DNA from: Trichoplax sp. H2
Lineage: Eukaryota; Placozoa; Uniplacotomia; Trichoplacea
DNA: 64,000 bases
Reading direction: 5' to 3'
Assembly (NCBI GenBank): GCA_003344405.1
Contig: NOWV01000012.1
Location: 806,001-870,000, forward strand
The translations under genes were made by a program, and so were the position numbers. Within the stretch, counting starts at the first letter, position 1; each line of letters begins with the position of its first letter. Positions 46,661 to 59,251 of the stretch are shown here, piece by piece. The notes below the pieces were generated by a model that worked only from the letters and a program-made list of their open reading frames with translations, searched no databases and was not told the DNA's origin.

Positions 46661-46845
46661 ATTGCTTCAGCCGCACACCACGCAGGAGCAGGTCGTCGGC
46701 AGTTCTCACTTGCAAGTTAGATGATTTTTGAATAGTAATCCTGACCGAAATCAGCTTCTAGGTGATCATCCAAACGGTCCATTGATCATCGGTTTTATAC
46801 ATCAATTGATTCTATATCTTTGCTGTAGAATTAATCACAAGCAGC

Positions 46846-48783
46846 ATGGGCTGCTGTTTCTCCAACTCCTCTGATGAACGTTTCGATGTTCAGGTAACAT
46901 GAGAAAGTGTCGAGTGTAGACGCGTCTAGATGACAGTGCTCTTCACATGCAGAAAAGAGTCATTTCCCATTGGAATATAAATTCACTTTATTCCAATGAT
47001 GGAATGACTACGCTTATGATACTACTGTACACTCCAATAATGCTTCCAATCGAGTCATAAGTAATGGATAAAAATGCTCTTGAAGCGACGATATACAATG
47101 CGTCTCTTTTCAATATTGTACAAGCACTATCTTGAGTTCAAAGAGTCATTTTTGCCGCCTGTTGTATCTTGATTGTTTGTCTGATCGTCAGCGTATGATA
47201 GAATTCGTATATGTTGAACAATGTATTGGTTGCGTTGCTTGTTTAGTAAGAATGGTACTTATAATGTCTAAACTCTGTTAATGGCATAATTGAATCGAGT
47301 AACCAAACGGTGTGATATTTTAGAATCCGATTATTAATGAGAGAACGCCTTTAATGGTGGATTCATCGGCAGTTCCATCACGTCCTGTATTTAGGTAAGT
47401 CACTACGAAACCTGATCATGGCTGGCATTTTCAAACTGTTAAACCTATATTTACGCGTATATCGTCAATAGAATAAAAGTAGCTAAATCAACTTCGTAAA
47501 ATAGCTCTATTTTACTCGGTAGATAGTCAACGATTTGCAGATGTTTTTCATTAGTAAATTACCTAGCTTAGGTTTTGCACCGGCTTTCAAATATTACCCA
47601 AAGTCTTACCTTTGTCGCAATGTTGTGCAGCATAAAGACTTTAGTCAGCCTATGAAACAGTGGACTTCATTACTCCGCACAGAGGACGATATAAGCTACA
47701 ATAGTAGTAAACCTTTTATGTACTGTACTATATTTACATGACATCAATGTATCAATCTAGATATCGAGAGAAAGTTGTTCTAATTGATATAGTTTTCTAT
47801 TTGATTGGAGAAAAATTCTTTTTTAGGCTGTAAATTACTTAGTATTGATAAGGTTCAATGTTGCCACCTATAAACATGAAATAATATTTACCTTAACAAT
47901 AATAGAAATAACTTATGTTCAATAGTAATGACTTTGCGCCCAACGAATCTTTAACGTCGCCCAAAGAGAATGATGAAAAGGGTGCTGTAAATAAAATATT
48001 ACATGAAGTTTCACGGTATGCAATGATTTACATACTACGTGGTATAAATTGAATCGATGCTATATCTTAAATTCTATGCTTTCTTGTGTGCTGGTATAAA
48101 TTGAATCGATAAAATAACCCTATAATTATTTCTAGAAATGTGATAGATATCGCAAATATGGAATCAGGAGGTATCGAGCAGATAAAATATTCAGAACGGG
48201 AGAAAGTATATAGGTAGGAATTTAATTATTCAATTAGATTTACAGTACCATTTGCTAGGACAAAATTTATAGTTGCTTCCTTTAGCTACTGTAGATGAAA
48301 GATATCATGATTTGCAATATAGCTTCATGTTTGCGAGATTTGATAGCGTGCATCATGTATATCAGTTATATGGTCTTACAATTGATTAGAATACATGATA
48401 ATAGCTTCGAGCAGTTAACTATACTAGAATTAATTTCCTTTGGTATCTTTAGGTTGATTTACTTACAGCTAATTCATGATATGAATGTCAATTAATTTGT
48501 ATTTGCGTATATTGTATGACAGTGACTTTACTGTGCCATTTAATATGTCATAGCAGTTGTAATCGACAATCTACCTCTTTGTGATTGAGTTATCACAGTA
48601 ACGATAAGTAATTTCTTGTCTTCCTACATTTTTAAACTTAGCTCAAAAGTAGCGGTGCTTGCTATCAAGCCAACTAGCAGTGCTAGAAATGATATTTTAA
48701 GTATTGATAGTGTATCTGTGGTCAACGTGCTAAGCGAAAAAACTACTAATGATAGAAAAATGGTGAGTAGCCAAATTACTTGA
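46846..48783 (+). CDS. LAMTOR1: LAMTOR1 (p18), membrane anchor of the Ragulator complex
   Basis: LAMTOR1 is the lipidated scaffold that holds Ragulator and the Rag GTPases on late endosome and lysosome membranes for mTORC1 signalling. Five exons join in frame: 46846-46893, 47324-47394, 47926-48015, 48136-48213 and 48642-48783. They give 142 residues; human LAMTOR1 has 161. The start MGCCFSNSSDE carries the myristoylation glycine and palmitoylation cysteines. NERTPLMV resembles the acidic dileucine-type sorting signal. NVIDIANMESGGIEQIKYSE matches human [20 protein letters not shown], and VYSSKVAVL matches QYSTRLAVL. The rest of the last exon is weakly conserved and about 20 residues shorter, so a missed exon or alternative last exon is possible. 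AATAAA lies at 49016-49021. Confidence 0.88.
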
Positions 48784-51455
48784 GCTAACAACGAGTCAAC
48801 ATGTATTAAGATTCTTATTGCTTGATGTTGCCAAGTTCTGCTTTGGCTATCATGGTATTTATTCATACTGATAGGTTTCATTTCACCTTATTAGATTACC
48901 GATAATATAAAGCAAGTAGCTTCGGCCTTTTCTTCGATGGGAATTAAAAGTACTAAGCCATTAGTTGTACAATTTGACTCAGTTCCTTAGCTATATTAAG
49001 AACGCAAAGTTATTAAATAAAGATTATCATAACTACCGTATCTATCGATATCGATGTGAAATGAAACTGGAATTAATATTATACCATTCCTATCGGTGAC
49101 ATTTTCGTTGCGTATTTCGGTGGCGTAAATTAACTGTTGGGTAAAATTGCAAAGTCAACGTTATAGCTAAATGGATTCCATCCTGTGATTAACCATAAAT
49201 TGACTGTATTTAAAAAATATTACTCTTGTGAATGTAAAGGAGGCGTTCAATATAGGATATTCATTTATCAATTTTCCTGTCTGAAGAATGGCCGACAACA
49301 CGTTGTAAAATTTAATTATCTTAAATGCATGCTATGTACAGATTAACAATTTCGTTTGTAACGAATCTACATAATATGTACATTTTCTTTTTATTATTAA
49401 CATCATTAGAGATATAATATTATCAAGACTGATCTAGATAGTGATTATCATCGTAGTAAAATTTTCATGATTGATTGTCCTTAACCTGTTGCTTGATATG
49501 CTCACTACAAATAGTATACTGTGATAATAGTGTGATTGCTACAATATCTAGCTTTCATATACGAAAATTAGCTGTAAACGTAGGCATTTAACAAGTTTTA
49601 GATCAATTATTCATCAATTCTATATATTTATTTTGTTTCAATAACGAGATTGTAAACCTACTATTAAATATAGCTAACGAGAAAATATATATTCAAGATA
49701 GGAGCTCTTTGAAAGCTATTTTCTTGCGGTTCATTTTGCTGTATTGAAATTTAAAAGAAATAAAATTATCATTGAACTTTCGTTTATTTTGCCTTACGTA
49801 TATTTTAGTCACTACAGGTATTTTGAACTCATAGAGTAAAATAACGTCAACCTACTGTATAGGAGGGCATTTACTGTCTTGTTATTAATGTATTGTAAAT
49901 CTCTTATTGAACTTTTGTTTATTTTACCTTACGTATATTTTAGTCACTACAGGTATTTTGAATACATAGAGTAAAATAACGTCAACCTACTGTATAGGAG
50001 GGCATTTACTGTCTTGTTATTAATGTATTGTAAATCTCTTATTGAACTTTCGTTCATTTTACCTTACGTATATTTTAGTTAATACAGGTATTTTGAACTC
50101 GTAGAGTAAAATAACGTCAACCTACTGTATAAGAGGGCATTTACTGTCTTGTAAATCTCACGTATCATGCAGTCGTGTTTTCAAGTCAATAAATAGTTTT
50201 ATGTATCATATACGTATTCTGGTAGGCTAGCTTTTAATCCTATGAAATAGGATGACTGTATTCTCGATCACGGTTGTAATTCTTGAATAGAATTCTTTCA
50301 AGAAGTCGTATCTGATTGAACTACAGACTTCCTTGGAATTAGTGATATTTGTCTATGGATGTGTTTCAAGTGCAGCTAAAGACTACCATGTCCGATAATA
50401 AAAATTAACCGAGCATCATTTATATAGAGTTAAATACATATGTGTGCTCGTATGCGACAAGATAAACGTAACTATTCAAGTGTGCTGCACTTTTGTTTGT
50501 TTCTAGTGTGAATGTTAGTTACTGGTATACTCGTATATTCACCGATTATAATCATATACGTATGTTGCGTTACTATGAATTAACTGTCACAATATAACTC
50601 CAAGAATTCATGTACACTTTTACAGTATGCGTATTATCCAATACAGTATAAGAACATTTAGGTAGAACTTTTTAGAATACTTTATATAATTTGTACTCGC
50701 TGAATTACAATTAAACTAGCCTATGAACTGTAAATATCTGAGCTTCGATTGTATTAATACTGTATGCTAAGATTTTCGTATTTTTGTTGTTTTATAGGCA
50801 GCAATATACTCGTATCCTTCTTGGTAACGAGGACTTTGGATTTTTTCTTTTTATCTTGTATAGAAAATTTTAGTGGAAAGTTTATTTTCCAAGACGTCAT
50901 TATAGTGTAGAAATAAATAAATGTTAACATTTTTCAGTGGTGATACCAAGTAAAATTCTGTATAAGGATTCGATGGCATACGCATATATGGGAATACTGT
51001 AAGAGTAATCTTGAACAAGTATACAACACTAGACCGTAGAGTTGCAAGGACCACAGTATTACTGTTGCGTATCTAATAAGGTATTTTACAGTTATTCGCA
51101 GTTGAGGTCGAAGATATAGAAAGACGAGATTATTACATGGCAAATTTACCGATAGCATTCCATGTCTACAATATACGTACAGTAACGGTACAATGGCAAT
51201 TATACAAACTGTCTATGTTAGTATTGTACATTCGAATAGTTGTATAGTCAGTGTACGTAACCAAATTTGAACAAGTGTAAAAATGCTGGCAGTCTGGCCA
51301 ATTTGGAATTTCGTATGTCTTGATATTAGCGTTCACTAAAGCCAACAGTCAGATTGAATAAAACGATGGTAAAGGAATCCATTTGTTTGGACAACGATTG
51401 ACTCGATATCTTCCAGATCCACTTGACCAAAACGATCCACAGAAACAACTACTAG
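48784..51455. other. Convergent gap between LAMTOR1 and POLR2K
   Basis: This gap separates two 3' ends. It contains a poly(A) signal near 49016 and a three-copy 135-bp tandem repeat at 49771-50160. Otherwise it is plain AT-rich sequence. There is no TACTG/CAGTA cluster, only single words (for example near 51178), and no exon I could support. Confidence 0.6.
49771..50160. repeat. Three-copy tandem repeat, 135-bp unit
   Basis: ATTGAACTTT starts units at 49771, 49906 and 50041, exactly 135 bp apart. All contain TTACGTATATTTTAGT, ATACATAGAGTAAAATAACG-type sequence, GTCAACCTACTGTATA and GGGCATTTACTGTCTTG. The third copy is cut short by about 18 bp before GTAAATCTC. The copies differ at only a few positions. 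No open frame spans the units. Confidence 0.9.
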
Positions 51456-52151
51456 TTAGCGCGCATCAAAAACGATCACTATAAAATTGAGGCAAGATTA
51501 ATAGGAAAATGATTGCATTGCTCTGGACAGCGTTTGGGAATATACTATGAATAATGATAAAAGCACTAGAGTATAGCATGATTTTAGCTCAACTTACTTC
51601 TTTTGGTTCTTTTCTTATACAATATACGACAACCGCACTCACGACAACGAATTGGATCACGAGGTTTTATATCATTTTCCATTCGACAATCTAGATCATT
51701 TCAGATATGTAGCCATACGTGGTAGAAGAAGAAAAGAAGTTGATGATTACGCAGGTGAAGTATCGTAGGCAAAATCATGCACTTTATAGAAGCTGACAAT
51801 CATTTTATACACACAAAACAGCAGTAAAGCCTACAAAAGTAGCCTAGATCAATGTGATCTCTTTGGTCTAACAATACGAATAACGTATCAGAGTAGCGGT
51901 TGGCATAACGATATTTTAGCCTTAACGTATTTCACTTGGCATGGCAAGATTGCATTACTCGTATAATCCATTCCGATTGCAATCAACAGTCAATGCCAAG
52001 ATTTTAACAAACTCTTTGCTATCATAGTACTTGATATTGCTCTATCCGTCAGCATACCTCCACAAATATACTTGATAGAAATTTTGTTGGCATTAGCTGT
52101 AGAAGGCTGCGTGGATGTGGACGTACTTGCTGTTTGTTCGGCAGCTTCCAT
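51456..52151 (-). CDS. POLR2K: POLR2K (RPB12/RPABC4), shared small subunit of RNA polymerases I, II and III
   Basis: POLR2K is the zinc-ribbon subunit common to all three nuclear RNA polymerases. Three short exons join in frame: 52058-52151, 51598-51690 and 51456-51478. They give 69 residues; the human protein has 58. The N-terminal Ser/Thr-rich stretch ([17 protein letters not shown]) is not conserved. The rest is nearly invariant: [33 protein letters not shown], then MIVFDAR and stop. The two CxxC pairs bind one zinc ion. The last exon is only 23 nt including the stop codon and is easily missed. The gene is divergent from calnexin across palindromic cluster 6. Confidence 0.96.
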
Positions 52152-52239
52152 GTTGCATGCCGTCTATCTTTTTCAGCCTCAGACTTTAGTACAAGGATTA
52201 TAGTAAGAAGAGATACAGTTGACTGCACATTGTCGCCAC

Positions 52240-53190
52240 TGCAGTGCACAGTATAGTACTGTGTGTACAATGTACAGTGTACAGTACTACATAGCGTACT
52301 GTACACTCTGCACTGTACGTACTGTACTAGTGTACACTGTACTGGATGTGGACCAGAGTACCTGTACAGTACTGTACAGTGTATGTTACAGTAAGGAAAA
52401 CGACTTCAGAAACGCTGTCATTACTGTGTCGAGTACAGTATATCCCATTTCCTTCCTTTCTTGTTTTGCTGGAAAAAATGAGCAGGGACAGGAGCTGCTG
52501 ACGGACAAAACGTCGTCTTTTATTAACTTGAGCGTAAAGTACAATACTACGGTGGCCCAGAAGGCTCAAACTACCTAAAAATAGCGTCCAAAATAATAAT
52601 AAAATAATGAAAAGGAGAGTGGTACAGTTTAGTACAGTAGCCATCTCTTGTGTCAGGCTGTGTGACCTGTACTGCTTACGTCACCAGTACAGTACAGTAC
52701 ACAGTGTACAGTCTTATTACCGTAAAATGCAATTTAGTACAGTAGGAGGCGATCCGATCCTTTGCCTAATACAGTTGAGTATAATGGATTAGTATGGCAT
52801 TGATGTATCATCTATGATACATTGGCACTTAACAGGTTCAAATTTTTGCATCACATCGTACAAAATGGATCGCAAATGCATGGTTTAAATATATCTGAAT
52901 ATCTGTATAGGAATGTGGATAGCCATTGGTCTTTTTTAAGCGTTTTACTTGTAGTTTTGACTATTCAAAGAAAAGAATAGTGTACAGTACAATAAGTATA
53001 CAGTACTGTACACTGTACTGTACAGTACTGTACAGTACAGTACAGTACAGTGAGTGTACAGTGTACAGTGTACAGTATGACCTCGTCACTGTACTGTACT
53101 GTGGATGAAGCGCTGCAAACTGAAAGCGTCCAAGACAAAAGGCTGATTTGACCTACTGTACTGTACTGTACGGTACACTGTGGAAACTAT
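52240..53190. repeat. TACTG/CAGTA palindromic lattice cluster 6
   Basis: Blocks at 52240-52450, 52618-52745 and 52978-53180 carry long runs of TACTG and CAGTA words with frequent inversions, including TACAGTACTGTACAGTACAG near 53020. The cluster starts about 90 bp from the POLR2K start codon and ends within 300 bp of the calnexin start. Confidence 0.9.
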
Positions 53191-53200
53191 ACTATTCACT

Positions 53201-53301
53201 ATGCAGCCTTTTCAAGTGGACTCTCTCAAACGAGCGTGGTGGCAATTAAAAACCAACGAGTGCCACCAAGTCGTAGTATTGCCTGGAAAGAAGAAGAAAG
53301 G
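53201..53301 (+). other. Candidate upstream exon of calnexin
   Basis: An ATG at 53201 opens 33 codons including MQPFQVDSLKRAWWQLK and ending VLPGKKKK, followed by a GTAAGG donor at 53302. Its phase (2) fits the CAG acceptor at 53481-53483, so splicing would add 35 residues before MNTCSYAIC without breaking frame. It may be a real alternative first exon, a 5' UTR exon with chance reading frame, or chance. Family calnexins start at the signal peptide, so I kept 53488 as the start. Confidence 0.35.
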
Positions 53302-53487
53302 GTAAGGTAGCCATAACGCTGTTGGCTTGTAGAATGTTCAATGGATTCTTAGCCAGTGAAGGATGTGTTGCAAGCTTTTCATCTTAAAGTTTATTTTTTC
53401 TTTGATTCTTTTTCATGAAATTAGCGTATAGCATTTCTACCATTTCACTCAAGTCTACCATTTCCCTTTTTCATATTGGACAGCAAT

Positions 53488-56400
53488 ATGAACACGTGTT
53501 CGTATGCAATCTGCCTTTTGGTGCTCTTGACGACTACCATAGTCTACTGTGATGAAGCATCATCACTGGAAGAGGAAATGGAGGAATCAATGCCAGTATC
53601 CAAGGTAGTGTTGTGCCGTATCGATTTGGACATGGTTTATCATTCATTTTTTTACACTTCGATCATCATGACTGTCTAATATGGATGAACTTTCTACTCT
53701 CCTTGTCATATTACTACTGTACAATACTGTAGTTGAATGGATCAAGTGAATGTTGTTGTAATAGATGTACTGTACAGTATTGCTAGTCATTGCTATGACT
53801 TTGAATGTTTTAATGGACTCAATGCTAGTCATAACTGCTGTTGGAGAGTCATGTTGGAAATAACCTAATGATCAATCATTGGATTATCATCGACTTTAGA
53901 AGCCTTACCAAGTGCCCCTTTTAACTGATTATGATGTCTACTTATATGAAGCATTCCAGTCTGACGAGAGATATCGCAAAAGGTTAGACTAAAAATAAGC
54001 CTACAGTACACTGTAAGTTTCAAATTCCATTGCAATCTTGGTACTTGACGGGTAGTTCATGATGAGAGAGGGTAGCACAAAACTTCGCTTGATGCGTATA
54101 TCTATCTACAGTATGGATGAGCAGTACTCTACCTTGATCGATGCTTGTTTGCTTTTGATTCTCAACATGCGACAATGAAATAGGCCATTTTAATTTCAAT
54201 TGACTAGTTTATGATATCAACACCGCGGTAAGCAGTAAAAAGCGAGTCGAGATTGAGGAACATATCATGTCATGCATCATTTACTATTGTAAATTGTATA
54301 TTGCTTTATCTTTCATAATCGATATTGACAGTAAATGTCTGTTGCATCAATAAATAGAATTCAAAATTTCGACGTTGGTAACATCTGTATCATTGTATTT
54401 ACAGCTTCTGTATACTATCGGGCTTAGCAGTAACTTAAAATTGCCTAGTTGACTCAGCATACAGCTACTATCATCATTAATTATATTTATGTACTTATCA
54501 TCGATTTCTAGTAGTAATGATTTCATCTACATTTTACTCAATACTATATGATATACGCGTAGACACTCGATGGAGACGGTACACCATACTGTATGTAAAT
54601 TGATATCGTTAAAATTGAACAATACACGTTTAATTAACTGCACATTATTGCTTTTCATAATAATTAATTTATTAATTAGTGGTATATACTCTATATTCGA
54701 AAAATAATTCAATTGGATAGAATCAATACATACTATCAAAGACAGTGAAATAGAAAAGGTATTGTGATAAATTGACAGTGTACAGTTCTTATACACACAT
54801 ATTTATTTATAAGATGAAAATTGTTGGACAATAAAATGAACTCGATATGTATCATCCTTTGACTTTAAAATGATAGGTGATCAGTTTGTATGTCCTCGGT
54901 AAATGGAGGTAGTAACTTACAACTTACATTATATGTTATACACCTACACAGGTAATGATGTTGCGTTGGCTATCAATTTATAGTCATAGTGGAATAGGAT
55001 TTATATACGACATTGCTATCTTGAATTCCATAAACATTCTATTGGATGCATTGCAATACTCTGATAATCTTAGTAGTAGCTTACGAGGATTCGAGTTCAC
55101 TATGCTCACAAAGTAGGATTCTAAAACTTGGTATTAGCTAATACGGGTGAAATAAAGATTGCTAGATGAATTAGCATTTCAATCTTGATTATAGCTTATT
55201 ATTTGATTATAATGGATAAGTTAGTATTTTTGTTCTATCCATAGCCTATACTGTATTACGATTGACCATAGTCAATGTCTAACAATCGAAGCATATTATG
55301 TGTTTTCTGCTATTGTCTATACAGATAACTACACCTATTGAAATAGGAAAGATTGGCTAAGTAACTGTATGTATTCATGATTAATTTATACAGATGGATT
55401 GTATCGGAGGCTAAGAAAGATGGCGCTGATGCTGATATTGCTAAATATGATGGTAATCTTTCGTGTCATCGAACTTTATTGTAGACGTATTCTGACGCAC
55501 TTTATGCTATTAAGAAATAAGCAAGTAGAATTAATCATGCATAAAACTGGAGTTATATGAATCCTTCTTGTGGTGTTATTTAGGTCAATGGGAAGTTGAA
55601 GGTACTAAGAAATTAATTAACCGTGGTGATTTGGGATTAGTTATGAAGGTATACATTTCTTTTAACTACACGTTGATAGCCCTTATAGTAATACTATAAA
55701 TCTCCATCTGCTTGAAAATTGCGACAATAATGCTTGGTACTAAAGATATACTATCTTACTTCTACTATCATCTACAGTGTAGTTTTGTTATATTGGATTA
55801 CCAATTATTAGAATGCAAATTTTAATGTAGAGTATATTAGATACTATGTGAAACGTTACTGACGTAAAAAATGTGACTAAGCCGTATCCGCCATAAATTA
55901 TGGAGTCAAACTGCTCAGTTTGACGTAGTTATTGCAATACACTTGGAGTACATGTTACGCGCTCATTGAATTAGAGTAATCTTCATTCTAATTGACGTGC
56001 TACAGTATTGTATATAATTGATGTCGGCTTAAATATTGATTGATTGATATTAATTACACTAGCTATGGTGGTTAAAGCTAATTATTGTCTCTAGCTAAAA
56101 TACAACCTTTTGCTTAGATGGGACAGTTAGTGATTTCACTCTTTGATATTCTGCATTTTTTATGGAAATATAGTCAAGAGCAAAGCACTCTGCTATTTCA
56201 ACGATGTTGGATCAACCATTCGTTTTCGACACCAAACCATTTATCGTTCAGTAAGAATGTTGATCATAATAATTTTTGAAAGTATCGTAGATATAATATT
56301 GCAATTATAGTTTTCCCTAATGCTACAGTACAACAGCAAATGTAACAAATATTGCTACATACGTTATCTAAAATGATTAGATATGAAGTCCAGTTTCAAG

Positions 56401-59251
56401 ATTTTCAAGAATGTGGCGGTGCTTACATCAAATTATTATCGGCATCTGACAAGCTTAAATTGGTTAGATTATAGATTGATATTTTTGACCAATACGATAG
56501 CATTTATTTTGTACTTATTTAATATCTAATATTTTAGGAAGAATTACATGATAAAACTCCTTATACAATTATGTTTGGTCCTGATAAATGTGGTGAAGAA
56601 AAAAAGGTAGCCTGACAATATAATTTATCGTACATGATGCAATTTTACGTTTTAAAAAAAATTTTACCAAGGGAAATGAATATATCTTTAATATATATTA
56701 TATTTTATTATTAGCTGCATTTCATATTTCGTCATCAAAATCCTGTAACAAATGAATTCGAGGTCAGTTGTGGCTTTAGTCTTATTAGAATAATTTAAAT
56801 CTACTATTTAAGGCAAATTGATTACATATCTACACAATATTTATCGCATTCTATATGTAATAATAAGGAAAAACATGCCAAAAAACCAGATGTGGATATT
56901 GGCAAATTTTTCGATGATAAAACACATCTGTACAAACTCGGTTCGTACCCTTAACAGTTCTTTAGATGTTGATGGGATGATTTATAAAGATTAATTATTA
57001 AGTTTTAATTCTTATTTTAATAAATAGCAATCTTTCCTGACAATACCTTTAAGATCTTTGTTGATGGGGAGTTGGTCAATTCGGGTAGTCTGCTAGAAGA
57101 TTTTCAGTAAGTCGTAAAGTATAGCTTATTTTGATTTGTATTCAGTTACTAATTTGTATCCATCATGGTATACAACTTATTATCTGATTCACTAACTGAT
57201 TTATTAACTCTATCTTATAGACCTCCTGTGAATCCTCCAGAGGAAATTGATGATCCTGATGATAAGAAGCCAGACGAGTGGGATGACCGGGAAAAGTATG
57301 TATACTGTATTGTGTTTGATAACATTGAAAATCAATTTATTATAACTATCTTGAAATTTTTTTAGAATTGACGATTCGGATGCTCGAAAGCCTGATGATT
57401 GGTATTTTGCTAAATGCTATTTTCAAATTTACAAGAAATAATTAATATACAAACGCTTCATCGATGGTTGCTACATATGTATAGGGATGAAGATGAACCT
57501 ATGGAAATTCCTGATCCGGCTGCTGTAAAACCCGAGTCGTGGTTAGATGATGAACAACAATATATTGCTGATCCAACTGCTAAGAAACCCGATGACTGGT
57601 ATATTGAATAGATTGATTGCTTTATCACTGAAGTGTGTTACTTCCATCAAGATAGTCTTTTAGTGACCTTTGCAGGTAGTACAGTATGCTAAATTATCTA
57701 CTTGATGAAATATCTTATAGGGATGCAGAAATGGATGGAGAATGGGAACCGCCTTTAATAGGTAGAAAAAGTTGACAATCAATAGGTCTTTCTATTGTAA
57801 GCTTTTATTTATTATTCTAATTTTGTTATAGATAATCCTAAATGCAAAGAAAGTGGATGTGGAGAATGGAAGCCTCCTAAAATTCATAATCCTAAGTTTA
57901 AAGGTAAATGGATCGCACCAAAGATTGAAAATCCTAACTATCAAGGTGAATGGAAACCGAAGAAGATCAAAAATCCGAACTACTTTAATGATGAACATCC
58001 TTTTACAATGACTAGTATTGTAAGTTTAATTAATCGGTCATTATATGAAATGTGTGTGCAAATTATCCGATTTTATCAGCTCTAACTTATACCCAAATTA
58101 TTAGGCTGGACTTGGCTTTGAAATATGGTCAATTAGCCCAGATATTTGTTTCGATAATATTCTAATCACGTCTGACGAAGCAGCAGCTGAGAAAGTTGCT
58201 GTCGAAACGTATGTAAAGATGGATTATTGACTTTTGAAGTTACTACACTGAATTAAAATATTACTCTTTCAGCTGGCAAACGAAAAATCAACATGAGAAC
58301 TCTGTTAGTTCAGTAAGATTTAACAGCTTCATTTATGAAAACGAAATTATGATAGTGATTTTAATTAATGTACGTTTGATAATATTTAACCTAATACCTA
58401 GGGATCCTTCTTATCCCGATTTGCTGAAGCTGCTGAAGAGAAACCTTGGCTGTGGGTTGTGTACGGTTTAGCTCTCACTGTTCCATTTGCCATTCTTGGA
58501 TATCTTTGCTTTCCTAAGAAGGTCTGCTAAATATTTCGCAACTTTTTTATCAAGGATCAATTATATGCATTCGCCAGTATTAAACTAAGCATAAGTCAAG
58601 GATGATTAATAATAGATGATTCAATTTTTAAATAACAGCGTGACGAAGCTGCGGAAAGAAAACGAACTGATGCGCCATCTCCTGATGATCCACAAAGTAG
58701 CAGAGTAAGAATAATTTTTTTACCGATGGTTTATAACTACAATTATTACATATTAATTTAATTTAATATTCGAATAGCAGGAAGAACGAAGAAATGAGAA
58801 TGAATCTACCGAAGAACAGGTAATTATTACTCTGTAGAGGTTATTCTATATAATTTCTTGACGTTATTCTCGATATATGTTGTCCAGCCTTCTCAAGCCG
58901 CAACTGGTGGAAGTGATGCAGGTGGCACAGAAAGCGTAAGTGAGGGTACTGCGGCCGCATCAGAGGTAACTGTAATGTACTTAATCGTTTTCACACATCA
59001 CATTTTTTTAATATTATTGTTATGTAATGATCGATAGAGAGATAAGGAGGAAGAAGAATCAAAAGAAACGGAGAAGAAGAAAGTACCGGAACGAAAGTAA
59101 TGGAATTAAAATATTGAACTGTTTATGCAGTAGTTACTATAAGTATTTGCATTCACGATAATACTATTGATTACATTTTATAATTATTTTCCTTTGATTA
59201 TATAATTATAGATCTTCGCCACGTAGACGGAAAAAAACGCCAAAAGACTAA
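53488..59251 (+). CDS. CANX: Calnexin, ER membrane lectin chaperone
   Basis: Calnexin binds monoglucosylated N-glycans on folding proteins in the ER. Twenty-three exons join in frame: 53488-53604, 53900-53982, 55394-55452, 55584-55648, 56174-56250, 56381-56462, 56538-56606, 56715-56762, 56868-56940, 57028-57106, 57221-57295, 57366-57401, 57485-57598, 57721-57761, 57832-58019, 58105-58208, 58273-58312, 58402-58521, 58639-58704, 58781-58819, 58888-58965, 59038-59096 and 59212-59251. They give 583 residues; human has 592. A signal peptide leads ([21 protein letters not shown]). The lectin domain has [20 protein letters not shown] and [12 protein letters not shown]. The P-domain has four KPDxW-type repeats, then four GEWxPPxIxNP-type repeats. 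The membrane segment starts [15 protein letters not shown]. The acidic tail ends [12 protein letters not shown], an Arg/Lys ER-retention type. AATAAA lies at 59327-59332. Confidence 0.96.

Larger units (their letters stand above)
45069..46845. promoter_or_regulatory. Divergent promoter gap between LRRC51 and LAMTOR1
   Basis: About 1.8 kb separates the two start codons. The first 600 bp is AT-rich and plain. From 45665 to about 46660 the sequence is dominated by TACTG/CAGTA palindromes and includes a foldback element. No coding exon was found. The promoters of both genes must lie within or beside the repeats. Confidence 0.7.
52152..53487. promoter_or_regulatory. Divergent promoter gap between POLR2K and calnexin
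   Basis: About 1.3 kb separates the two start codons. Most of it (52240-53190) is cluster 6 of the TACTG/CAGTA lattice, interrupted by about 200 bp of unique sequence at 52430-52620. A short exon-like segment at 53201-53301 is listed separately. Confidence 0.7.
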
